Part shown: positions 1 to 5,514 of the stretch, one piece after another
How the letters are laid out: each line of letters begins with the position of its first letter
Numbering within the stretch: position 1 is the first letter of the stretch
Virus record (IMG/VR): IMGVR_UViG_3300032331_003052
Span: 1-23,098 of that record
Reading direction: 5' to 3' (one strand)
Length of the DNA stretch: 23,098 bases
Origin: a virus
Position numbers and translations under genes: made by a program
The notes under the pieces: model-generated
The model's input: the letters and a program-made list of their open reading frames with translations, nothing else
Told to the model about the DNA's origin: nothing
Databases searched by the model: none

Positions 1-1
1 A

Positions 2-94
2 GGAAGTTTATGGAAAGCGAACTTCGTCTTGTATTGTATTGCGGGACTATTTTTTGGATTCTATATCTACTTTCGCAGATTATCTAAACGTTAA
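2..94 (+). CDS. Possible 3' end of a small membrane protein (partial)
   Basis: The reading frame is open from the window edge to a TAA at 92-94. It encodes about 30 residues: a hydrophobic stretch (FVLYCIAGLFFGFYIYF) followed by a basic tail (RRLSKR), which resembles the last transmembrane helix of a small membrane protein. It would converge on the neighbouring - strand gene and overlap its stop codon. The next frame over (1-87) is also hydrophobic and ends in a stop, so the frame choice is uncertain. The start lies outside the window. Confidence 0.25.
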   Translation, partial: GSLWKANFVLYCIAGLFFGFYIYFRRLSKR

Positions 95-1581
95 AGTGCT
101 TTGAGTTCTCCTGATTTGAATGCTTCAAAATTAGGACCTTTGATTAAGAAATAATCTTTACCAATCTTTCTGTAACCTAATATACCCGCATTTTTTGCTG
201 CCGCAAAGAATGATGAATGCTGACCTCTAAGTTCTCTTGGTTCGTAGATGTGATTACCTTTAGTTTTTCTATATTTTGTTTTACCGTCCTGTGTAATTTT
301 TTCTAAGTATCCAATGTCAACAAGGAAATCTAACTTTGTTCCTATTTTACCTGAATCTAAAAATTTGACAAGTTTACTCACCCACCCTTTATTTTGACGG
401 AAGGTGTATCCGTATGTTGGATTGAATACCTTAGATGTACCAACTAATTTTTGGGTTAATTTTGGATTATTAACAATATGGTCTAATACTCTTGATGCGA
501 TATGTCTTCTAACACCTTCGGCAGTTTCCGCAGGGGTTTTACCAATATTATAGGTCACATCTATTCCCCAATTTTCAAGACCAAGGTCCTCAATGTCATC
601 TCTTTTTACATCATCATCACCCATAAATCCTATACTTGCGGTAAATGTTTTTTCATCTTTAGATTTGTACGTAATAAAAAGTCTATATGCGTCAATTAAT
701 TTATTGTCTCCAACATGTGAATTTAATGATATTGATAAAAGAGCCTCCGAATGACCAAATCCCAAACCATGGTTATTTTGAAATCCTGTAATATATGTTG
801 CTAAATTATAAGTTGAGTTCAAATAATTTTTACTTTCTGCGGAATTTTCACCTATAGAATCAAACGCCTGAGTTAAAAACTTATCCGTCATTGACCCTGC
901 ATATACCTTGTAGTCATTTTTAATTACCTCAATCATTTCAGGGAATGCGTATTCAAAAACATCTACTTCCCTTTGAGACATTTGAGAATCTTGAGCGTCC
1001 CAATATCTCATACTTCCACCATCATCGAAATGTATTGCAACTTTTGAGTAGTTTTTATTTGTAGATTTGGCTTTGTTGATTATGAAATATAATCCTTGTC
1101 GTCCTGCGGTATATCTACCAAAATGACCTGAATTTTTTGATGTAACACACCACTTTGTATTTGAACCGTATTTACAAGAAGCTTGCTCAGTTTTTGGTTG
1201 AATAACTACAAAGTCTCCTTTTTCGTAAATCTTTTTTGCCTGACCTTCTAATTCTTTATCCCTATTTTTAACTCTTACAAAATTGACCACCTTTTCCAGC
1301 TCATTCAAAGATACATATTGATTTATATCTTTTTTAGGAAATTGACTTTGGTATTTATTAAAATCTTTTATAAGTTCTATTAAGTATTCTAATTCATCAG
1401 TATCTAATTCCCCATCACCATCTGTATTTTTTAATACAAAATCGGTGTATTTGTGATTAAAATCTTTTAAATCAGAAATATTCAAAATAAATTCTAAATC
1501 TTGTTCATTGAACTTTGTAGAATATTTTTTCTTTAAATCTTCTTTACGACCTTCCCTTAAAAGAATACCCATGAATTTCAT
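91..1581 (-). CDS. Large-phage protein with YG..TKWC signature and an EF-hand-like loop
   Basis: This 496-residue protein has no function I can name. Residues 52-63 (NTDGDGELDTDE) match the 12-residue EF-hand calcium loop at positions 1, 3, 5, 6, 8, 9 and 12, and both flanks look helical. Residues 134-170 carry ASCKYGSNTKWCVTS followed by a GLYFIIN strand. I recall this signature from unannotated proteins of large marine phages, but could not check it. The C-terminal 80 residues (HSSFFAAAKNAGILGYRKIGKDYFL) look like a small alpha/beta or winged-helix domain. There is no signal peptide or membrane segment. ATG 1579-1581 is preceded by a TATTTATC box. It is the last gene of a - strand run, 15 bp below the membrane-protein gene. 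A virion or early accessory role is possible and undecided. Confidence 0.75.
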   Translation of the reverse strand: MKFMGILLREGRKEDLKKKYSTKFNEQDLEFILNISDLKDFNHKYTDFVLKNTDGDGELDTDELEYLIELIKDFNKYQSQFPKKDINQYVSLNELEKVVNFVRVKNRDKELEGQAKKIYEKGDFVVIQPKTEQASCKYGSNTKWCVTSKNSGHFGRYTAGRQGLYFIINKAKSTNKNYSKVAIHFDDGGSMRYWDAQDSQMSQREVDVFEYAFPEMIEVIKNDYKVYAGSMTDKFLTQAFDSIGENSAESKNYLNSTYNLATYITGFQNNHGLGFGHSEALLSISLNSHVGDNKLIDAYRLFITYKSKDEKTFTASIGFMGDDDVKRDDIEDLGLENWGIDVTYNIGKTPAETAEGVRRHIASRVLDHIVNNPKLTQKLVGTSKVFNPTYGYTFRQNKGWVSKLVKFLDSGKIGTKLDFLVDIGYLEKITQDGKTKYRKTKGNHIYEPRELRGQHSSFFAAAKNAGILGYRKIGKDYFLIKGPNFEAFKSGELKAL

Positions 1582-1584
1582 ATA

Positions 1585-1592
1585 GATAAATA
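1585..1592 (-). promoter_or_regulatory. TATTTAT-type box upstream of the TKWC-signature gene
   Basis: TATTTATC on the - strand, 3 nt before the ATG at 1581 and just past the stop of the preceding gene. It is one of the recurrent sense-oriented boxes in this window. The short gap leaves almost no room for a leader if this is a -10 element. Confidence 0.35.
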
Positions 1593-1596
1593 CCCA

Positions 1597-1944
1597 TTAC
1601 TTCCAAAACAATTGAATGGCTACGATAGAAACTGATAAGCCAAGGCATACACCTGTTTTAAGTGTTATGTGTTCTTTGAATAAGAAAGTTGATAGTAGTG
1701 TAAAAACCATAATACCGAGTGCAAATCCTATTAATCTACTTGGCCATATTTGACCTGCGAATGCATCAACATACAAGTTTACTGCTCTAATGTATATGTA
1801 ACTTATTGGTATACTACATAGTAAAATAACCCATAAATATTTCTCGTACCAACCAAACTTAATCCCCCCTTGTAATTGCAAAAAAGAACCTATTTGACCT
1901 AAAATCATCAGTAGGGTTGCAATTATTAATTTTGTTATATTCAT
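1597..1944 (-). CDS. Small four-helix membrane protein, DMT/SMR-like
   Basis: This 115-residue protein is almost entirely hydrophobic, with four predicted membrane segments at roughly residues 3-25, 36-56, 67-88 and 93-113. Length and helix count resemble the small multidrug resistance/drug-metabolite transporter fold. However, helix 1 (KLIIATLLMILGQIGSFLQL) has no acidic residue, and SMR pumps need a conserved glutamate there, so drug export is not supported. The WPSRLIGF segment and the final IQLFWK resemble unannotated membrane proteins I recall from marine phages. It would sit in the host inner membrane, with unknown substrate or partner. It lies between the YkgJ-like gene, from which a terminator separates it, and the TKWC-signature gene 15 bp downstream. 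Confidence 0.7.
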   Translation of the reverse strand: MNITKLIIATLLMILGQIGSFLQLQGGIKFGWYEKYLWVILLCSIPISYIYIRAVNLYVDAFAGQIWPSRLIGFALGIMVFTLLSTFLFKEHITLKTGVCLGLSVSIVAIQLFWK

Positions 1945-1972
1945 TCTTTAATGATAGTAAATTATTTGAAAT

Positions 1973-2003
1973 AAAAAACCCCCACCTAAAAAGATGAGGG
2001 TTT
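1973..2003 (-). terminator. Rho-independent terminator after the YkgJ-like gene
   Basis: Read on the - strand, an 8-bp stem (CCCTCATC with GGTGGGGG, including G-U pairs; 1993-2000 and 1979-1986) closes a 6-nt loop. It is followed by six Ts (1973-1978) and sits 9 nt past the stop codon at 2009. Confidence 0.8.
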
Positions 2004-2008
2004 AATCA

Positions 2009-2398
2009 CTATTGTGTCAAACTATTTGAGAGATATTCACACTCATACTCTTGACAAGTTTTTGGCCTTATATCGTACATTGAACATGCCTTAACTTTAG
2101 TATTGTAAAAAATACACGGAAGTCTTGGGTTGTAAAAATCTACTCTAAATGCTGGATATGAACCAGGGTTTTGCCAAGTAGATTTGTTTGGAAATAAAGT
2201 TTTTCCTTCTTCGTAATCCACAAAAACTTCTCTGTATTCAATTTCTCTTCCTAACTTATCTGATAATCTTTCAACAAATTCTTCAGCATCAGGATGAGGG
2301 CCAATAATAAAATCCCTGTCCTCTAAAGTACAACAACTTCCATGGTGTCCTGGCATTCCATAACACTTGTTACTACATATATTACAATCTGTACCCAT
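2009..2398 (-). CDS. YkgJ-family cysteine-cluster protein
   Basis: This 129-residue protein has nine cysteines at 5, 8, 12, 22, 23, 95, 105, 115 and 120. The C-terminal stretch, CIFYNTKVKACSMYDIRPKT then CQEYEC, fits the YkgJ/CxxCxxCC family (PF03692) pattern of C-x-F, C-S-x-Y, RP and C-x-x-x-x-C. That family is predicted to bind zinc or an iron-sulfur cluster, but its biochemical role is unknown. The tandem CC at 22-23 also fits. There is no signal peptide, so it is probably cytoplasmic. The ATG at 2396-2398 is 9 nt beyond the T-run of the tmRNA terminator, so it needs its own promoter or read-through. A terminator follows at 1973-2003. Confidence 0.8.
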   Translation of the reverse strand: MGTDCNICSNKCYGMPGHHGSCCTLEDRDFIIGPHPDAEEFVERLSDKLGREIEYREVFVDYEEGKTLFPNKSTWQNPGSYPAFRVDFYNPRLPCIFYNTKVKACSMYDIRPKTCQEYECEYLSNSLTQ

Positions 2399-2407
2399 AA
2401 TAAAAAT

Positions 2408-2434
2408 AAAAAAAGGTTCACATTACTATGAACC
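2408..2434 (-). terminator. Rho-independent terminator of the tmRNA gene
   Basis: On the - strand GGTTCA (2429-2434) pairs with TGAACC (2415-2420) across an 8-nt loop, followed by seven Ts (2408-2414). The stem starts 2 nt after the tmRNA CCA end, as expected for a stand-alone RNA gene. Confidence 0.8.
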
Positions 2435-2436
2435 TA

Positions 2437-2834
2437 TGGTGGAGATGGCGGGAATCGAACCCGCGTCTTACAATATTAACATAAACAGACTACACGTTTA
2501 GTACAACATCGGTTCTCAATGTTACGAAATATTAAGTTTGATATATGTGGGAACCAAACTTACAAATTACCTGGTCTCGAAATTATTTTAAACGAGCTCC
2601 GACCTGTGACCCGTATAGCGGACTTCTGTTCCTAGGTTATATGTCCTAACCGACCCGAACGTTGTTCTCTACTATTAAGCAGCAACAACAGACGCTTCTC
2701 TAGTTAAACCTAAAGCAGCCATCTTAGCAAAAGTATTGCCATTTGAATTTTTTCACCGTGGATTTAAGTCATAGATGAATTCTGACTACGTGCCTGCGTA
2801 CCCTAAGTATCGCAATCAATACCTGGACATCCCC
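2437..2834 (-). ncRNA. ssrA: Transfer-messenger RNA (tmRNA)
   Basis: This is a complete one-piece tmRNA of 398 nt. The 5' end GGGGATG (2834-2828) pairs with CATCTCC near the 3' end in a 7-bp acceptor stem with one G-U pair, followed by discriminator A and an encoded CCA (2440-2437). The T-arm is GCGGG-TTCGATT-CCCGC. The tag frame ends GCT GCT TAA TAG, with TAA at 2677-2675. Starting at the GGC codon (2740-2738), the tag begins GNTFAKMAAL and ends TREASVVAA: 21 encoded residues, against about 10 in E. coli. The resume codon is not certain; AAT or TCA just upstream would lengthen the tag by one or two residues. The hydrophobic ...VVAA end resembles the ALAA-type degron read by ClpXP/ClpAP. tmRNA needs SmpB, which is not in this window. 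A sigma-ABfr-type promoter lies upstream and a terminator directly follows. Confidence 0.95.
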
Positions 2835-2854
2835 ATAATTTCAATGAACTGATA

Positions 2855-2885
2855 CAAAGATAAGAATAAATACTGTAAAACCAAA
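2855..2885 (-). promoter_or_regulatory. Bacteroidetes primary-sigma promoter for tmRNA
   Basis: On the - strand TTTG (2885-2882), a 19-nt spacer and TATCTTTG (2862-2855) match the Bacteroidetes consensus TTTG-N17-23-TAnnTTTG exactly. The mature tmRNA 5' end (2834) is 20 nt past the -7 box, leaving a short leader for RNase P to remove. A TATTTATT box (2872-2865) lies in the spacer. Confidence 0.7.
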
Positions 2886-2894
2886 CTGAAATCA

Positions 2895-2902
2895 TATTTA
2901 TT
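2895..2902 (+). promoter_or_regulatory. TATTTAT-type box upstream of the 346-residue protein
   Basis: TATTTATT, 6 nt before the ATG at 2909. It is the same box as before many other genes here. It lies back to back with the tmRNA promoter. Confidence 0.4.
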
Positions 2903-2908
2903 AACAAT

Positions 2909-3949
2909 ATGGCATCGTACGATACTTTTATGGCTTTGAAGGGTTACGTTAAAGGTAACATATCTAGATATGAATTAGAAGATTCTGACCCAGACATTTA
3001 TCATGTTAGAGAAGATAGGTCTAACCTTGGACAAAGCGTTATTAAATTAGGTTTTAATGATGATAAATTTTGGAAAAATGTAGGGTTACACGAAGATGAT
3101 GTTTGGTTTATGAAGATGATTAATTCACATTATTCAGATTATGAATTTATGGATTCATATAGTGTTAAGGAAGATTTTAGTAATGGGTATACCATTTTTT
3201 ATGAGTTAAATGACGATAATATTGAAAAATTAAAACTAATATCAAGATATATTTTTCCTAAAAAATTTGACTTAGAAAACGAAGAGTTCAGGTCAGACTT
3301 TGCCGAAAAATTATTAACTTCATTTAAAAAACAAACCGAAGATATTCTTGACGACTATCATACCGAAAAAAATAGAGAAATGACACACGTTGCTCAAGAA
3401 TCAATTAAGAAAGAATTGGACAATTATTTTAATGAGTTTGGGTTTACCTACATACCCGATGACGAATTTACAACAACCGTTGCAAATCTTATGATGTGGT
3501 ATATTAGGGAAAATGCTGTACATGAGCCGATTGAAAAATTACTACCTAAAATTTTTAGTTCGAGTAAAATCTCAGTAGGTGGATGGCAAGAGAATAGTTA
3601 TGAATATCAAGACGACCAACATTTTGATAAAGACTCATTCAACAATTATACTGAACGTAAATTAGATGAAATAATTGAAAAGATTGAAGAGGGGTATGAC
3701 GGAGATTTTAAAATTCAAGATTATCTTGATATGGTACAAAGAGTTAGTAAAAAGTTTGAAGTTGGTAAATGGCATAACTTACCAAAAAAGAAAGACGTTA
3801 GATTTTATATTGAAAATTTTGAAATGAATCCAGATAAGATTATTGTTAAACTTTCTAAAGCATTCAAACAAAGAGAGTTAAAATTAAGTGAAGAGAATTT
3901 CTACCACTTACTTTATCAGCCGACATTATTTAATTTGGAAGAAATCTAA
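2909..3949 (+). CDS. Hypothetical acidic protein
   Basis: I do not recognise this 346-residue protein. It is rich in Asp, Glu, Lys and aromatic residues, has no cysteine cluster, no membrane segment and no signal peptide, and reads as a soluble, largely helical protein. Residues 85-165 (roughly from DDNIEKLKLISRYIF onward) and 250-345 have heptad-like Leu/Ile/Lys patterns. The ATG at 2909 is supported by the TATTTATT box 6 nt upstream and by the absence of an earlier in-frame start near the tmRNA promoter. It is transcribed divergently from the tmRNA and lies 20 bp before the M20 peptidase gene, which appears to have its own promoter overlapping the end of this gene. Confidence 0.75.
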   Translation: MASYDTFMALKGYVKGNISRYELEDSDPDIYHVREDRSNLGQSVIKLGFNDDKFWKNVGLHEDDVWFMKMINSHYSDYEFMDSYSVKEDFSNGYTIFYELNDDNIEKLKLISRYIFPKKFDLENEEFRSDFAEKLLTSFKKQTEDILDDYHTEKNREMTHVAQESIKKELDNYFNEFGFTYIPDDEFTTTVANLMMWYIRENAVHEPIEKLLPKIFSSSKISVGGWQENSYEYQDDQHFDKDSFNNYTERKLDEIIEKIEEGYDGDFKIQDYLDMVQRVSKKFEVGKWHNLPKKKDVRFYIENFEMNPDKIIVKLSKAFKQRELKLSEENFYHLLYQPTLFNLEEI

Positions 3950-3965
3950 ATTTTTACTATATTTG
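3934..3965 (+). promoter_or_regulatory. Bacteroidetes-type promoter for the M20 peptidase
   Basis: TTTG (3934-3937), a 20-nt spacer and TATATTTG (3958-3965) match TTTG-N17-23-TAnnTTTG. The box ends 4 nt before the ATG at 3970, so transcription would start at or next to the start codon and the mRNA could be leaderless. Confidence 0.5.
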
Positions 3966-3969
3966 TGGT

Positions 3970-4812
3970 ATGACACAAAATATAGACTTACTAAAAGAAG
4001 TTCTTAGCATCCCTAGTAAAACATACAGAGAAGACCTTATGGTTGAATTCTTGGTTAATTGGTTGACTGAGAATAATATCGAACACTACGTGGATGAACA
4101 TAAAAATGTTTATGCGACAAAACAAGAAAGTCCTCTTGTTTCCGAAGACTTTTATTTCCCATTAGTAATTGCTCACACAGACACAGTACACGAGATTGAA
4201 GGTATTTTTATTCAGGAAGAACAACTACCTAACGCTCAAGGACAAATTAAAGATGCGTTAAAGGCTTACAATGCTTTGGGCAATCCAACAGGAATTGGTG
4301 GTGATGATAAGTGTGGTGTTTTTGCTTGTTTAACATTACTTAAAGAATTACCATATTTGAAAGCATCATTCTTTGTTTCTGAAGAAACTGGATGTCATGG
4401 GTCAAAAAAGGCTGACGAAAGATTTTTTACAAATGTTGGATATGGAATCCAATTTGATGCACCAGAAAACTGGATGATTACCGAAAAATGTTTTGGTCAA
4501 ATCTTATTTGATAGAGAAAGTGAATTCTTTGAAAAAATTGACCAAGTATTAACTGAAGGTATGGTCAGAGAGGATATGCAATATATGGTTCACCCATACA
4601 CTGATGTTTATGCTTTGAGAAATAAATTTGATTTTTCTTGTATCAATTTTTCAATCGGATATTACGATTATCATACCAAGAATGAATATGTTGTTATTGA
4701 AGACGTATTCAATGGAATTGAAATGGGTAGAAAAATGATTAATGGGTTAGGTTATAAATTACATTTTAAAAAATCTGTACCGTACGACCCAATGAAAAGA
4801 TATACTATATAA
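3970..4812 (+). CDS. M20-family metallopeptidase-like protein, compact
   Basis: The protein (280 residues) keeps the dizinc peptidase site of the M20 family (peptidase T, carboxypeptidase G2 and relatives) in order: HTDTVH with ligand H69 and catalytic D71, GGDDKCG with bridging D112, SEETG with general base E138 and ligand E139, QFDAPEN with ligand D163, and YHTKNEYV with ligand H235. The reaction would be zinc-dependent hydrolysis of a small peptide or amino-acyl bond in the cytoplasm; the substrate is unknown. M20 enzymes are usually 370-450 residues with an inserted dimerisation/lid domain between the fourth and fifth ligands. Here that interval is about 70 residues, so the lid is mostly missing, as in M28-like or minimal forms. 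It has its own promoter and a terminator-like hairpin at 4845-4889. Its last 8 bp overlap the convergent metallopeptidase gene. Confidence 0.85.
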   Translation: MTQNIDLLKEVLSIPSKTYREDLMVEFLVNWLTENNIEHYVDEHKNVYATKQESPLVSEDFYFPLVIAHTDTVHEIEGIFIQEEQLPNAQGQIKDALKAYNALGNPTGIGGDDKCGVFACLTLLKELPYLKASFFVSEETGCHGSKKADERFFTNVGYGIQFDAPENWMITEKCFGQILFDRESEFFEKIDQVLTEGMVREDMQYMVHPYTDVYALRNKFDFSCINFSIGYYDYHTKNEYVVIEDVFNGIEMGRKMINGLGYKLHFKKSVPYDPMKRYTI

Positions 4813-5473
4813 AATTCTCTAGTTTATCAATATGACGTTTAACCATCGGGTGGTCTTGAATATCAGTAAATTCGCCACCCGATTTTTTTATCTGTATAAT
4901 GCTCTTCACAATTTGTTCTAAATGTGAAGTAACCATTTTAGACATGGATGGGTAATTTTCTATATAACCTGATAATTTAAAGTTATTTTTGGCAATGTCT
5001 AATGGTATATCTAACTTGATTATAAGTTTAGCAACCATTTCTTTTGCGAATCGGTCAGCATCCATTTCCATTTCCCAGTATTGTTCTGATAGGTTCTCAA
5101 AATCTTCTAAGTCATAATCAGTTAAAGGATTGTCCATTTTAAGGTCACGAATTTGTTCTTCGTGCCTTATTTCATGAAATATAGTGTATAGGAAATCTCC
5201 AAGAGTTGCCATAAAGCTTGGAGAACAAATTATTATTTGGTCTCTTGTTCTAACACCAGAAAATCCTGCAGAACAAGAATTAAGAAATTTGACTGTAAAA
5301 TTATGGTCTTTAATATAATCAACAACAAATTCACCAATAGCATCAACTTTTGATTTTAATTCGTCAGGAAATGTAGTTTTAAATTGGTATAATAGTCTAT
5401 TTAGATTTGATTGAGGAATAGGTTCATCACCCTCAATAGTTTCTCTAATCAATCTTTTAATCAAATCTTTCAT
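4805..5473 (-). CDS. Predicted zinc metallopeptidase (HExxH)
   Basis: The 222-residue protein carries HEIRHEEQ at residues 100-107, the HExxH zinc motif preceded by a hydrophobic helix (DFLYTIF). About 30 residues later comes EMEMDADRFAKEM (134-146), whose Glu/Asp residues can supply the third zinc ligand, as in the ImmA/IrrE and related gluzincin-like families (E..AD.FA). The N-terminus (KDLIKRLIRETI) is a basic amphipathic helix. There is no signal peptide or membrane segment, so it is probably cytoplasmic. No DNA-binding partner gene of the ImmR type is adjacent, so a repressor-cleaving role is not supported. The ATG at 5471-5473 follows a TATTTATA box. The gene lies directly downstream of the ClpC terminator and converges on the M20 gene. 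Confidence 0.7.
   Translation of the reverse strand: MKDLIKRLIRETIEGDEPIPQSNLNRLLYQFKTTFPDELKSKVDAIGEFVVDYIKDHNFTVKFLNSCSAGFSGVRTRDQIIICSPSFMATLGDFLYTIFHEIRHEEQIRDLKMDNPLTDYDLEDFENLSEQYWEMEMDADRFAKEMVAKLIIKLDIPLDIAKNNFKLSGYIENYPSMSKMVTSHLEQIVKSIIQIKKSGGEFTDIQDHPMVKRHIDKLENFI
4845..4889 (+). terminator. Terminator-like hairpin for the M20 gene, inside the opposing gene
   Basis: ATCGGGTGG (4845-4853) pairs perfectly with CCACCCGAT (4875-4883) and is followed by a T-run to 4889. It begins 33 nt past the M20 stop. The loop is 21 nt, longer than usual. It lies antisense within the 3' coding part of the HExxH gene. Confidence 0.45.
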
Positions 5474-5477
5474 TAGT

Positions 5478-5485
5478 TATAAATA
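5478..5485 (-). promoter_or_regulatory. TATTTAT-type box upstream of the HExxH gene
   Basis: TATTTATA on the - strand, 4 nt before the ATG at 5473 and immediately after the T-run of the ClpC terminator. Confidence 0.4.
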
Positions 5486-5486
5486 T

Positions 5487-5512
5487 AAAAAAAGGGGGAA
5501 TATTCCCCCTTT
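5487..5512 (-). terminator. Rho-independent terminator of the ClpC-like gene
   Basis: GGGGG (5494-5498) and CCCCC (5505-5509) form the core of a perfect inverted repeat about AATATT, followed on the - strand by seven Ts (5493-5487). It begins just after the ClpC stop codon at 5515. Confidence 0.85.
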
Positions 5513-5514
5513 AA

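Noticed and set aside
1597-1944. Drug-efflux (SMR) function for the small membrane protein
   Set aside because: Length and helix number fit, but the essential acidic residue in helix 1 is absent, so no transport function is claimed.
2437-2510. Separate tRNA gene at the GGTGGAGATGGCGGGAATCG signature
   Set aside because: Only the T-arm and acceptor 3' half are here. The matching acceptor 5' half lies about 390 nt away at 2828-2834 with a tag frame between, which is a tmRNA.
4805-5473. ImmA-type anti-repressor protease function
   Set aside because: The HExxH and E..AD.FA pattern is similar, but no repressor, integrase or lysogeny gene is nearby and the phage looks virulent.
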